A stretch of 64,000 bases of DNA from Dendrolimus kikuchii (Eukaryota > Arthropoda > Insecta > Lepidoptera > Lasiocampidae), in NCBI GenBank assembly GCA_019925095.2, contig CM034391.1, positions 26,029,051 through 26,093,050 on the forward strand, in the 5' to 3' direction. The translations under genes and the position numbers were made by a program. Positions within the stretch are counted from its first letter, which is position 1; each line of letters starts with the position of its first letter. The notes under the pieces are model-generated. The model did no database searches. It was not told the DNA's origin and was given only the letters and a program-made list of their open reading frames with translations. Positions 52,550-63,744 of the stretch are shown here, piece by piece.

Positions 52550-52985
52550 ACCTATGGAAACTTGATTAATTATTGGGATAAGCCATTTAAACAAAGCGTG
52601 CTCTTTTCATGGTTCCTTTATTACTGCAACGTCACATCAATCACAATATTATTATTCTTTTTTATTGCAGGAGTTCAGCAGACAGGCAGACGGCCCACTG
52701 GATAGAAAGCGGTAACCATCGCCTATGGACATTTGCAACACCAAAGGTGCTACAAATGCGCTGCTGCTCTCTTAAGTGAATCTGGAACCTGGTTACTAAT
52801 TCCGGAACTCAACTGAATGCCCTACCACCTGGCTCTGGGTTGTTTAGTCGCCTCTTACGACAGGCCGCCCGGCCGCAGGAAATTGTATTCTTTCTCCGTT
52901 TCTGCACGGATAGTTATTATAGATATTAGAAGTAAATATAAACAATACTAAAGAGGTTCTAATGCATAACAGTCCCCACATTAGA
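52550..52985 (-). mobile_element. Copia-like LTR piece split by SINE-A
   Basis: aagccatttaaacaaagcg, acgtcacatcaatcacaata, then SINE-A (52651-52915), then atattagaagtaaatataaa to ctaatgcataaca. atatta at both junctions is a possible 6-bp duplication. Confidence 0.6.
52651..52915 (-). mobile_element. SINE-A with internal deletion, inside an LTR
   Basis: ttgcaggagttcagcagaca to tttctgcacggata; ~60 bp missing after ggaactcaact. Confidence 0.7.
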
Positions 52986-53165
52986 ATTTGGTAACCCTGT
53001 CGAGTTATCGTAAACGGGGTATAGATAGACAGATAACACTTTATTGTACACCATTACAGAAAAAACTTACGAACTAGTATTAGTCTAGTTGGGTACAAAG
53101 GGCGGTATACACGCACAGCTATCGACGCACAGTCCCGTCGATAAGATGTCTCACTTACTTACGAC
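52986..53165 (-). mobile_element. LTR-2-like fragment
   Basis: The minus strand contains gtgagacatcttatcgacgg and gactgtgcgtcga, as in LTR-2 at 38004-38040. Confidence 0.45.
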
Positions 53166-53569
53166 TACGTAGTTGCGCCTTACACTGCTTAATATACTCA
53201 GAAGAACCTGGAACCCACAATTGCGTTCAAATTCAAATACTTATTTATTTGAGTTTTGCACATAAGTTTTAAGGTTATGTGAAAAAAGTTCAAATACAAA
53301 AAGATCTTTTTATTACCTACAACTTTGCTATTTAACTTTTTTCTACAGAACTTGTAGTTTTGTAGGAAATCGAGATAAACTGTTTTTACCCTTAAAAACT
53401 CACCCCCTTCCACTTCCCGACCTCAGATCACCCCTAAATTATTTTACTTTTCATTTTTGTTATATTCTCTTCCTTTTCCAATGGGTTTCATCCTACTATT
53501 ATTATTTTTTTACCATTTTCAAAGGCTTTATTTATTAGCCCTAGTCTATAATGTTGTTAATAAATTTAT
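53166..53569. other. No gene recognised
   Basis: AT-rich; nothing assignable. Confidence 0.4.
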
Positions 53570-53765
53570 CAATTACTAGCGGCCCGGCGCGGTTTCACCT
53601 GCGTTCTGTTCCGCTCCCGTGGTATATATTGTCATGTTATATAGTCTATAACACTCCCTGTTAACGTAGCTTTAGAACAGTAAAAGAATTTTTAAAATCG
53701 GTTTAGTAGATCTAGAGATTATCCCTACAACGTCACGGACTCACAAACTTTGCCTCTTTATAATA
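53570..53765 (-). mobile_element. Helitron-like family S, copy 1
   Basis: Minus strand runs from aatattataaagaggcaaag to gcaggtgaaaccgcgccggg + ccgctagt. ~195 bp. Confidence 0.65.
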
Positions 53766-53766
53766 T

Positions 53767-54107
53767 TACTAGCGGCCCCGACAGACGTTGTCCTGCTCTG
53801 AATAAACAAAAATCTAGGACCCGATCCCAGCGCCACCTACCGGCTCCAATTGCGAATCTAAACCATCCGGGAACCCACTCAAACACACAAAAACAAAATC
53901 ACCAAAATCGGTCCAGGTGATTAGGAGGGTTCTAAAACCCAATCTCAGCACCACCTACCGGTTCCAACGGGATAAAAAGTATTCTATGTCCGTTTCCTGG
54001 TTCTAAGCTACCTCCCCACCAATTTTCAGCCAAATCAGTACAGCTGTTCTTGAGTTATAAATAGTGTAACTAACACGACTTTCTTTTACATATATAGAAT
54101 AGATAGT
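53767..54107 (-). mobile_element. Helitron-like family C, uninterrupted
   Basis: actagcggccccgacagacg to acacgactttcttttacata. Useful as the intact reference for the split copies. Confidence 0.65.
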
Positions 54108-54812
54108 ACTAGCGGCTCGGCGCGGGTACACCCGCGCTCTGTCCCGCTCCCGTGATATATAGCGTCATGTTATATAGCCTATGACACTCCGTGTTAACGT
54201 AGCTGTCCAACAATAAAAGAATTTTTTAAATCGGTTTGGTATATATCTAGAGAGTAACCCCTACAGCGTCACGAACTCACAAACTTTACATATATACATA
54301 CATACATAACTTCACGCCAGTTCCCTTGCGGGGTAGGCACGAACAACAGAGCGCCCTTTAGGCTTATTCTTACACACCTCGCTTGCTTCTTTGACATTCA
54401 TAACTCTTGTCATGCACGCTCGTCTGTTGTTAAGGCTCCTGACATCACCTTCTGCTAGTACACGATCAATTTGATCATAAAAGGTGTGTCGTGGCCTTCC
54501 ACGACTTCTGCATCCATCCACTTTTGCATTGTATATCTGTTTCAAACCACCGGAGCATTCCTTTCCTTACCTTCACCCCGACACTCTCTTTCAGACCAAC
54601 TCTCTTTCTTACTTAGGTATTACGAACGCGGTCCGCGAGCGTCACTCCGCAGATTTTGCGCAGTGCTCGCATCTCGACCGCGTTTACTCTACTTTCATGC
54701 TCTCTCTTCCATACCCAACTCTCGCTTCCATACATGAGCGTAGGTACCAGCACCGCGTTGTGTACGGCGAGCTGGGCCTTCTACTTTACCTCTTTATAAT
54801 ATTATAAGTATA
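54108..54812 (-). mobile_element. Helitron-like family S, copy 2, split by LINE-G
   Basis: The minus-strand 3' end has an 8-bp perfect GC hairpin (gcgcgggt/acccgcgc, 54120-54137), a short spacer and CTAG|T, the textbook Helitron terminus. The body is interrupted at 54290-54782. Confidence 0.75.
54283..54789 (-). pseudogene. LINE-G copy inserted in a Helitron-like element, 7-bp target duplication
   Basis: Insert 54290-54782: (CATA)n tail, stop, DQIDRVLAEGDVRSLNNRR to GCRSRGRPRHT, a ~36-bp gap, then SVGVKVRKGMLRW upstream to KAQLAVHNAVLVPTLMYGS-like codons. Repeats actttac at 54283-54289 and 54783-54789. This is the longest LINE-G fragment on the 5' side. Confidence 0.8.
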
Positions 54813-55083
54813 GATAATACCCCCGTCAATCCATCCGTCTATTAATTACATATTGAAAGCGAATTAATATGGAAATATTAAAGCGATCAACACACGATAT
54901 CCCAAGGTAATCTAGCAATACAACATAATGTTACAATGTGCGCCCAACGCAAGCTCACCGCTATATTGCGGTTAAATGGACCGGAAATTTCATGTTGTAA
55001 CTCCGTTAGTAATATACATTGTGTGGGTTGTAATTGCAAAGCGTAACCACAACAGAATGTTGTATAGATAGAAGATAGTTATT

Positions 55084-55512
55084 ATAATCATACATACATA
55101 CATACATAACTTCACGCCAGTTCCCTTGCGGGGTAGGCACGAACAACAGAGCGCCATTTAGGCTTATTCTTACACACCTCACTTACTTCTTAGACATTCA
55201 TAACTCTTGTCATGCACGCTCGTCTGTTCTTAAGGCTCCTGACATCACCTTCTGCTAGTACACGATCAATTTGATCATGGAAGGTGTGTCGTGGCCTTCC
55301 ACGACTTCTGCATCCACCCACTTTTGCATTGTATATCTGTTTAGTCATTCTTTCATCATGCATTCTTTCCACATGCCCGAACCACCGGAGCATTCCTTTC
55401 CTTACCTTCACCCCGACACTCTCTTTCAGACCAACTCTCTTTCTTACTTCGATATTACGAACGCGGTCCGCGAGCGTCACTCCGCAGATTTTGCGCAGTG
55501 CTCGCATCCATA
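55084..55512 (-). pseudogene. LINE-G C-terminus copy
   Basis: (CATA)n tail to RALRKICGVTLADRVRN; the frame LADRVRNIEVRKRVGLKESV through SLKNRRACMTRVMNV is open, with a stop shortly after (LRSK region). Confidence 0.75.
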
Positions 55513-57040
55513 TTATAATCATCCTAGCGTTAAATCCCAGTTGCATCCGGAACACTCATTTTGGAAATAAGAAGAAAGATAGAGAAGAAATTATAAGCAA
55601 ACAGAGTTTCTGTTTGCTTAAGTTTTCTTATCTACTGCACGTGGTCTTTGGTATTCATTTTCTGTTCGCTTGTAGGCAAACGATCCACTTGATGGTAAGT
55701 GGATACTGACGCCTCTGGATATTTCATCAGCGTCAATGCAGGACCTTGTAATTAACTTTTTAAATGTTTTTCGTCAAAATTGTTGCATATTGTTGCGAGC
55801 CGATACTAAGCCTTTACAGATGTCTTAGTACCCCTTTGAATTTGAGTGATATAATGTTTGCGCTAATCTCTTTGTTCACGCCACCTTAAAACGTTATAAA
55901 ACCTCCTTTCCTCTGTTGGTATTTCATGTGAATTCTTAGAAGTTATTAAGCCGACCATTTAAAGATTTCAAAAACCAGTGAGCGGCATGTTGCCCATAGC
56001 TGGCGCGATTAGCAACTAGGCGTCGGACGGATTGCGGGATATAGGAGGCTGAAAAAACCTGAAAAGACCACAACCCTGAACAACTATGAATTCAGCCACT
56101 CAGCCATTCATATATTGTACTCAACTCTCTTGCATACTTTGTTCTACTCATTAAATGTATATTTATAATTTAATAATAATCATACAGTCCATTATTACGT
56201 CAAGTTTTAATTTCCAAAAAACAAGAAGCAACTGCCACCTATAATAACTATAAGTAATATGTATTAATAATTTTATGAAAAAAAGAATATCACCACAAAT
56301 ACAAGGTCCTGTGCCGAAGCTGATGATTTCCTATACTCTGGTATCCCTATAGGAGCTCTGGCTCATACCAACGCTTTGCGAGCATTTTTTTTTAATCTGT
56401 TGAATCATAATAATTTTGTCCACCATTTATCAATCTTTCCTTTTGATTCTGGAGTACACCCAAGATTTTTTTTATTTATTTAATTTTTAATTGAGACTTT
56501 TCATCACCAGTGACGATATCAGCCTCATAGGTGATGGCAAAATTACATTTTTTAATATATTAAATAAACTTAAGTATAATTTTAAACTTAACTGTAACTA
56601 ACTCTATTTTTAAATATTTTGAAGAAAGAAAAAAATATTTATTTAGGACAAGATACAAAAAGTCTTATATGATAATATATGTAACAATTAATTGTGATGT
56701 CCTGAAAAGGCTCTTGCTCAGCATATTGCTAGTTTCACAACCAGCGCTGATCTTCCGTAAGTACCTGTAAGTGATGCCACGGCTTAGCTCCACAAATCAA
56801 ATTAAAACGATAAACATCCGTTATAAAATTATGCAAAATAAATTACTAATTTATATGAACATTGCTCTAATAACAAATAAAAGAAAATAACAAAAAAAAA
56901 ATACTGGACGGAAATGACTAACAAGACAAAAATAATAATAAATTGGTAATGGTTTGTCATATCGTAACAATCGACATATTATAAAATACTTGTGTCGTAT
57001 TTAAGGTCTCTCTGGCGAAATTGATGGTCAATTAAGAATT
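55513..57040. other. No gene recognised; small LINE-tail scrap
   Basis: 55660-55735 (cttgtaggcaaacgatccac, gatggtaagtggatactgac) resembles the LINE-Q/SINE-A tail inverted. The remaining ~1.3 kb is AT-rich with no motif. Confidence 0.4.
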
Positions 57041-57081
57041 TTTTTAAGTTAGTTTGGAACAGGGTTCCGAACTAACTTAAA
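57041..57081. repeat. Long hairpin with ggaac/gttcc tip
   Basis: ttttttaagttagtttggaac pairs with gttccgaactaacttaaaaa with one mismatch and a 3-base loop: about 20 bp of stem. Confidence 0.6.
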
Positions 57082-57511
57082 AAAAGGTTCAACATTTTAA
57101 TCAGGATCTTGAATAATAGTCCAGCCTCCTTGCTCAAAGGGTTGCTTAGAATAATATTTATTCCTCCAGTATGTAGTGATGAGTCTGGCAAGAGTGTCCT
57201 TCTAATTCGTACCCAAGATTTAGAATGATAGATATACTAAAGTTTGGTAATAATATGAAAGAAATTCAGAAAATGTGGTAGTTATTAATAAAATCTGGTA
57301 AGAGATGCAAGCCTGCTGCGCCTGGAGCAGCAAAATCACGTTAGATACTTCATCTCCATTAAAATGAGGCATCGTTAAAGATTCTGCAAGTAACTCTGTC
57401 CTGGGAACTCTAGTTTATTATGTATACGTACAAGTTATGAGCGATGACGGGATTGAGGACTTAAAAAATCTACTGCTACTTGAGACTATGTCGCTGCTTA
57501 AATTTCATAGT
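57082..57511. other. No gene recognised
   Basis: Nothing assignable. Confidence 0.4.
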
Positions 57512-57826
57512 GTTTTTTTTATTGCAGGAGATCAGCAGACAGGCAGACGGCCCAATTGATGGAAAGCGGTTACCATCGCCTATGGACATTTACACCACCA
57601 AAGTTGCTACAAATGCACTGCTGCTCTCTTAAGGGAGACTGGAACCTGGTCACTAATGTCGGAACACAACTCAAGGTTGTTATGGCGACATACTTTAGAA
57701 CAGGGATGGTAGCCATCCAGTCGGGCAAATGCCCTACCACCTGGCTGGGGGTTGTTTAGTCGCCTCTTACGACAGGCCGCCCGGCCGCAGGAAATTGTAT
57801 TCTTTCTCCGTTCCTGCACGGATAAA
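57512..57826 (-). mobile_element. SINE-A, full length
   Basis: T-rich tail, gcaggagatcagcagacagg, to ttcctgcacggataaaa. One of the best-preserved copies. Confidence 0.8.
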
Positions 57827-57966
57827 ACGGATGTTACAGCTGAGATCTAATAGCACCTAATGGTTCCATAATAAGCATATTGGAAGCATAAAATTCAGTT
57901 CATAGCATATTAATAAAGGTAGTATCAATGTTGCAACTTTTCAAATATACTAGTGTTAATACATAT

Positions 57967-58432
57967 TGGCTACGAGTTACGGGACTCGAATTAAAATGCC
58001 GTTAGAATTTATTAGAAGTATACAAACACGTATAACACAGGTACAAATATAACTAAACACAATCAGTTCAAACATAATGCACGATTCCATAACACGCGCA
58101 AAGTCCGTCACTAAATAGATTACCGAATGTAGTACACACGTCTTGTCTCGCTAGTGGTTATCGTTCGACTGCCGATCTCTCCATTGAGCCATTGCTTTAT
58201 ACTGCACTGATACAATATGACTGCCCGCCCGCGTAGATCAAGTTTCTTAGAATCAGTTCGACACACCTGTCTAATGACTGCCATAAAATATTACAATACA
58301 CAATAGGCTGTTTTTCTAATTACAAATTTTAAACACAAAGTAAACACGAAGTCCAAATGCGGAAAGGTAATAAAGTGTGCTTTTATGGTATGCAGGTGTG
58401 AATCCACATTTGTCGACTTGTAGGTCGTAACA
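57967..58432 (+). mobile_element. Solo LTR, family LTR-L
   Basis: tggctacgagttacgggact to cttgtaggtcgtaaca; flanks atat and atag. Confidence 0.7.
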
Positions 58433-58435
58433 ATA

Positions 58436-58500
58436 GTAAATAACGGAAAGTTTATTCACGAAATTTATCATGCCAGAGTCGAACCCGGGGCCTCTGCGCT
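58436..58500 (-). mobile_element. SINE-F fragment with B-box-like sequence
   Basis: The minus strand contains gggttcgactctgg (B-box-like) and aaatttcgtgaataaac. Confidence 0.5.
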
Positions 58501-58512
58501 ACATCACTGCGA

Positions 58513-58598
58513 TTTTATCCGTGCAGGAACGGAGAAAGACTACAATTTCCTACGGCCGGGCGTCCTGTCGTAAGAGGCGACTTAACAACCCGCAGTGT
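58513..58598 (+). mobile_element. SINE-A 5' fragment
   Basis: atccgtgcaggaacggagaa to ttaacaacccgcagt. Joined to a 49-bp LTR-L end (58599-58647). Confidence 0.65.
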
Positions 58599-58647
58599 GT
58601 TTTATGGTAGGCTGATATGCGTCCACTTTTGTCGGCGTGTAATAATA

Positions 58648-58872
58648 TATTTTATTGCATCAGCAGACAGGCTGATGGCCCGTCTAATTTAAAGCGGTTA
58701 CCATCACCTATGAACATTTGAAACACCAAAGCTATTGACAATGTGCTGCCGCTCTCTAAAGGGAGGCTGGAACCTTGCCATTAATACCGGAATACCAGTC
58801 AAGGTTATTATGGCGACATACTCTAGACCAGGAGTGATATCCATACAGACGCGCAAGTACCCTACCACCTGG
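58648..58872 (-). mobile_element. SINE-A, 5' end lost
   Basis: ttgcatcagcagacaggctg to ccctaccacctgg. Confidence 0.65.
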
Positions 58873-58916
58873 AATTCAATACACAATTACACATCCTATG
58901 CTCGCATATTCTAATT

Positions 58917-59300
58917 CAATAATAATAATAATAACCCATGCAGGGAGTGGCGAGTCACCGTCTGCCCATTTTTCCATGTTCACCGAACACTGCGACGGGC
59001 AGACGCCATAGTCCCAATATTCCCAGACCCCTAGTACCATTAGCAGGTCACCCCAATAGCCCGGTCCTTTCTGTCCTCATTTCCCACAACAGTCCTACAC
59101 TGGCCGGGGCTTGTCCTCGGGTGCATTACTATATGGTGAAGACGGGGATAATCCCCGGTCAGTGTCATGCGACATTTACATTAAATTTGTCAAGGGGCCT
59201 CTACGTGTTGGCCTTCCCATGGCCCAACGGAAGCCCTTCAAAAGTCCGGGCCATTTTTATGGCCCGTGGTCTCAAAACACATACAATAATAATAATAATC
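58917..59300 (+). mobile_element. K element 3' region flanked by (AAT)n on both sides
   Basis: AAT run at 58917-58933, then acccatgcagggagtggcga ... ggcccgtggtctcaaaacac, then AAT run 59284-59298. Longest copy of this region. Confidence 0.65.
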
Positions 59301-59308
59301 GGCAGACA

Positions 59309-59524
59309 AACACACATACTGTTATCCCCAAATTAAGCAAGTTACGCTTGTGTTATGGGTAATATACAACGGACTACTCTGGGGCCAATCCCAGACACCC
59401 AGACCATAGTAAATAACGGAGAAAATACCTTTCCGAAATTTACTATACCAGGAGTCAAACCCGAAACCTCTGCGTTGCAGTGAGGTACGCCGGCAAAGGC
59501 TTAGCCTGCTCAACCACAGAGGCC
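59309..59524 (-). mobile_element. SINE-F, tRNA-derived
   Basis: The minus strand starts ggcctctgtggttgagcagg (A-box-like) and has ggtttgactcc (B box, 59461-59451), then a body ending taacttgcttaatttgggg. Fragments also at 58436 and ~32940. Confidence 0.65.
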
Positions 59525-59924
59525 GTCGTAATTTATTAATATTGACTTGTTCAGTCTTTTAATTGAAAACTAGAAGTTAATTTAAATTAGCTTTAAGAAC
59601 ATTTAACTATTACTCGTTTTCCTGCACCACCTATATCTACAGATTAGCTAAGCATTTCCTTTAATTTGGGTTTCCTGGAAGAGATCGCTTTATGGTCACC
59701 GTCTTGCCGCACATGGTTAAAAATGGGGTTAAAACAGATTAAAACTTTTACCAAAAATTTAGCATAAATCTTCATGATATGAGGCGTAACGTGGTTTATT
59801 TTTCGTGTTTTTTCGATAGTTACTTTTAGTTAAGAAAAAAATCACCTTCAGATAAAATTACTTCGTATATTGACATTTTATTCCTGTAATTTTTATCAAA
59901 ACAGGTTGGGGGAAATCTATCTAT
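59525..59924. other. No gene recognised; possible LINE 3' scrap
   Basis: tttcctggaagagatcgctt at 59668 is a phrase I associate with arthropod LINE 3' ends; nothing else. Confidence 0.35.
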
Positions 59925-60262
59925 ATATATAAAAGAAACTCGTGTTCGTTACACAATTTATAACTGTATAACTGTATGTAGCTGTACCGATTTGACTGAA
60001 AATTGGTGGGGAGGTAGCTTAGAACCAGGAGACGGACATGAGATATCTTTTTATCCCGTTGGAACCAGTAGGTGGCGCTGAGATCGGGTTCTAGAATCCT
60101 CCTAATCACATGAAGCGATTTTGGTGATTTGGTTTTTATGTGTTTCAGTGGGTCCCCAGATGGTTTAAATCCACAATTGGAACCGGTAGGTGGCGCTGGG
60201 ATCGGGTCCTAGATTTTTATTTTTTCAGAGCAGGACAACGTCTGCCGGGGCCGCTAGTATAT
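59925..60262 (+). mobile_element. Helitron-like family C, complete
   Basis: a|tctatatatataaaagaaac to gtctgccggggccgctag|t. ~335 bp; two cgccacctaccggtt modules on the minus strand. Confidence 0.7.
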
Positions 60263-60653
60263 TTATAAAAGCGAGATAAAATAATTTGGTTTTATTATTT
60301 TTTACATTTTACTTTATTTTATTCATACTAATAAAATAATAATGCATGTGTAAAACGACCGCGACTGTGGAATGCCTGCTATCGCCCGAAACAATAGTAC
60401 CAAAAAACCATCAAGAACGTTGGCGTTGCTAGAAGCCTTAAGCGACAAGTCCGCCTATTGTATTACCTAGAAAGTCTTGAAAATATGCTATTCTTGGAAA
60501 TATATAGATGTGAAATATATATCTATGTTATTTTTTTTATCAATGATAATCGCAATTCTTTGTAACATGCGTCGCAGATGAACCTAGGCTACTTTGGACT
60601 ACATGCGGGTGGATGCATATTCATGTTGTTGCGGTAAACATTTGCTCGAACTT
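60263..60653. other. No gene recognised
   Basis: AT-rich lead into the second satellite. Confidence 0.4.
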
Positions 60654-61877
60654 TATCAACTTGATTGAGGTTGCAACCATTATAGACGATTCAGATTATC
60701 TTATCGATATAATGGTACATATAGTATGAACTTTGAATATCTCCTTTCTCAATTGAGCGATTTATTAGTGTCTTTCTCCCTCACATTTCATTACATTAGG
60801 ACTTTGTTATCAACTTGATTGAGTTTACAACCATTATAGACGATTCAGATTATCTTATCGAAATAATGGTAGATATAGTATGAACTTTGAATATCTCCTT
60901 TCTCAATTGAGCGATTTATTAGTGTCTTTCTCCCTCACATTTCATTAGATTAGGACTTTGTTATCAACTTGATTGAGGTTGCAACCATTATACACGATGC
61001 CGATTATCTTATCGAAATAATGGTAGATACAGTATGAACTTTGAATATCTCATTTCTCAATTGAGCGATTTATTAGTGTCTTTCTCACTCACATTGCATT
61101 AGATTAGGACTTTGTTATCAACTTGATTGAGGTTGCAACCATTATAGACGATTCAGATTATCTTATCGAAATAATGGTAGATACAGTATGAACTTTGAAT
61201 ATCTCCTTTCTCAATTGAGCGATTTATTAGTGTCTTTCTCCCTCACATTTCATTAGATTAGGACTTTGTTATCGACTTGATTGAGGTTGCAACCATTATA
61301 GACGATTCAGATTATCTTATCGAAATAATGGTAGATACAGTATGAACTTTGAGTATCTCCTTTCTCAATTGAGCGATTTATTAATGTCTTTCTCCCTCAC
61401 ATTTCATTAGATTAGGACTTTGTTATCAACTTGATTGAGGTTGCAACCATTATAGACGATTCAGATTATCTTATCGATATAATGGTAGATACAGTATGAA
61501 CTTTGAATATCTCCTTTCTCAATTGAGCGATTTATTAGTGTCTTTCTCCCTCACATTTCATTAGATTAGGACATTGTTATCAACTTGATTGAGGTTGCAA
61601 CCATTATAGACGATTCAGATTATCTTATCGAAATAATGGTAGATACAGTATGAACTTTGAATATCTCCTTTCTCAATTGAGCGATTTATTAGCATCTTTC
61701 TCCCTCACATTTCATTAGATTAGGACTTTGTTATCAACTTGATTGAGGTTGCAACCATTATAGACGATTCAGATTATCTTATCGAAATAATGGTAGATAC
61801 AGTATGAACTTTGAATATCTCCTTTCTCAATTGAGCGATTTATTAGTGTCTTTCTCACTCACATTTCATTAGATTGG
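60654..61877. repeat. 154-bp satellite array, 8 monomers
   Basis: Monomers start tatcaacttgattgaggttg at 60654, 60808, 60962, 61116, 61270, 61424, 61578 and 61732: an exact 154-bp period with no indels. Each contains tctcaattgagcgattta. Monomers differ by a few bases only. No ORF crosses the array. Confidence 0.9.
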
Positions 61878-61956
61878 GAAGAGACCTAATGACCTCTGAA
61901 GTCAGGTTTTCCTTGTAGCTTCACCACAGTTACTAGTTTTGAGAGCAACAATTATC

Positions 61957-62050
61957 TGTCCTTGCAAGAAGAGAGAAGAAATATTAATTCCTGCGGCCGG
62001 GCAACTTGTAAGAGGCGACAAAACATCCCACAGCGAAGTAGTAGGACATG
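61957..62050 (+). mobile_element. SINE-A 5' fragment, diverged
   Basis: ccttgcaagaagagagaaga to cacagcgaagtagtaggaca. Confidence 0.55.
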
Positions 62051-62345
62051 TATTAATGTTTACATCTTATATCTTCGAGGAAAAAAATATTGTTAGTATT
62101 AAGTAAAATTGTTTTAAATTAGCTTTAAAAGGGCAAAAAGAAGTTATTTGTTTGGGTCACTTGTGACTTGATAGAGGCTGGTACTGAAAATCAGCGCTGT
62201 GTCAGTTCTTGACACAGCGTAATCCTGAGTTACCAGCCTTATTGCCGTGAGTGTTATGAAATCTTGTATTTCCAGAGTATGTATATGTTGTGTATGAAAA
62301 TCGAAAAGAAACATAGAGATTGTCGATGTATGAAACCGACATGTA

Positions 62346-62460
62346 ATAATATGTGCATGCAATTAGTAAACTGCTTAAGTGATTATTTTGCTTTTCCGGC
62401 TAGGATTCGAGCTCGCGTCCTTTGAGTTTGGGAAACGGAAACTTTTACGACGGTTTTGTT
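62346..62460 (-). mobile_element. SINE-E head fragment
   Basis: cggctaggattcgagctcgc then tcctttgagtttggga; B-box-like on the minus strand, A box degraded. Confidence 0.55.
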
Positions 62461-62688
62461 ACGAACTACATTTGCTGGAAACGCGGCGCAAAATATTGAA
62501 ACAATATCAAAACTCGCTCGTCGTGGCAGAGCTATGCTGGAATCACTTTCTTGATTACAGCCTTTAGGGCCGGACCGATCGGTGTGATACCACACTCACT
62601 ACAGACACCAAAGAATAAAGCGTGAAACAGTTAGCCTTCAGCTGATCTTGTTTTGTGTGATGAGTGAAGAATCTGATGGGCCACTCCC

Positions 62689-62870
62689 CCCCCCCCCTTT
62701 TTTGTTGATGAAGCAGGGGGAATGCCTTGGAACACCATCCTCAGGCCTGGGGGGAAGGCTTTACACCGAGTGATATGTGGGACTCCTGATTGGCCGGATG
62801 CCCACCGTAACCTCCGGGCGGAGGGACGGGGTATGTTCTGCCGTCGCAGTCAGCAGAGTTGCTGAAATTA
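62689..62870. other. GC-rich island with C11 run, LINE 3' UTR-like
   Basis: A C-run and T-run (62689-62705) are followed by ~165 bp of GC-rich sequence (gtaacctccgggcggaggga). Resembles R1-like 3' UTR composition; not matched to the copies here. Confidence 0.3.
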
Positions 62871-63350
62871 AACCATAATGCAAGCATATATCAACATCTG
62901 CCCTCTTCACTTCATCCTGAACATCATACACTGTTCATGCCGGGTACTTAAATTTTTGAATCACTTTTGAATACCAACTTCAACGGACGGCTTTGTAATA
63001 TTCCAATAAATAAATTAGTTATTCTCAAGAAATTAGCGTCTATGATTTCCCACTGCGTACTCTGGAAGCTCAAACAGTAACAACTAAATCTAACCTGCGC
63101 GTCTCTCTTCTGCGCTTTTATGGGGTGCCACAGGAACTGAATCATAGGTATGAAATCTGTGCAGCCCTGAGGAAGGGAACCCTCTTCACCAACAGGGAGG
63201 GGGAGTCCACGGGATCTCTCCCCCCCTTATGCAACCATACCTATCCCATCCCCCTATTCCAATCGCATATTCCATTCTTTCTTGTAGATAAATTAGGGTA
63301 GGCGGTGGTCTGTTTTCAATATTGAAATAAGCCTTATCAAGGATATTAAT
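62871..63350. other. No gene recognised
   Basis: Includes a C-rich run near 63211-63226. No motif. Confidence 0.35.
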
Positions 63351-63740
63351 ATACTTTTTTTTATAGCTGGAATACAGCAGACAGGCAGACGGCCCACCTG
63401 ATGGAAAGCGGTTACCGTCGCCTATGGATGTTTGAACACCAGAGTTGTCACTAACGTGCTGCCGGCTTCGAAGAAATTTTATGATACCCGTTTAAAAAAC
63501 CCCATATTGCAGCGCTGTGGGAAACCACAGCTGGGAGTTCATTCCAAATCCCCGTTCTAGAGCACCGTTGCGTATAAGAGCGAAGCGGCTCTATGAAATG
63601 GGGATGAACGCTCAGTCGATGGCGTGCAGTGGTAAAAAGAAGATGAAGGCACCATTCTGAACAGTTCCTCAGAAAACTCCTCATTGTGCAGTTGGTAGAA
63701 TACGCAGAGAGACGTGAAGTCTCTCCGAAGGCCAAGCGTA
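63351..63740 (-). pseudogene. LINE-Q C-terminus and 3' end, copy 3
   Basis: T-run and tggaatacagcagacaggca (tail), then minus-strand coding in broken frames: FYHCTPSTERSSPFHRAASL, GIWNELPAVVSHSAAIWGFL. Same gene end as 16410 and 23391. Confidence 0.65.
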
Positions 63741-63744
63741 TCTA

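Noticed and set aside
60654..61877. CRISPR-like regular spacing
   Set aside because: Same reason: contiguous 154-bp monomers, no spacers, no cas-like genes.
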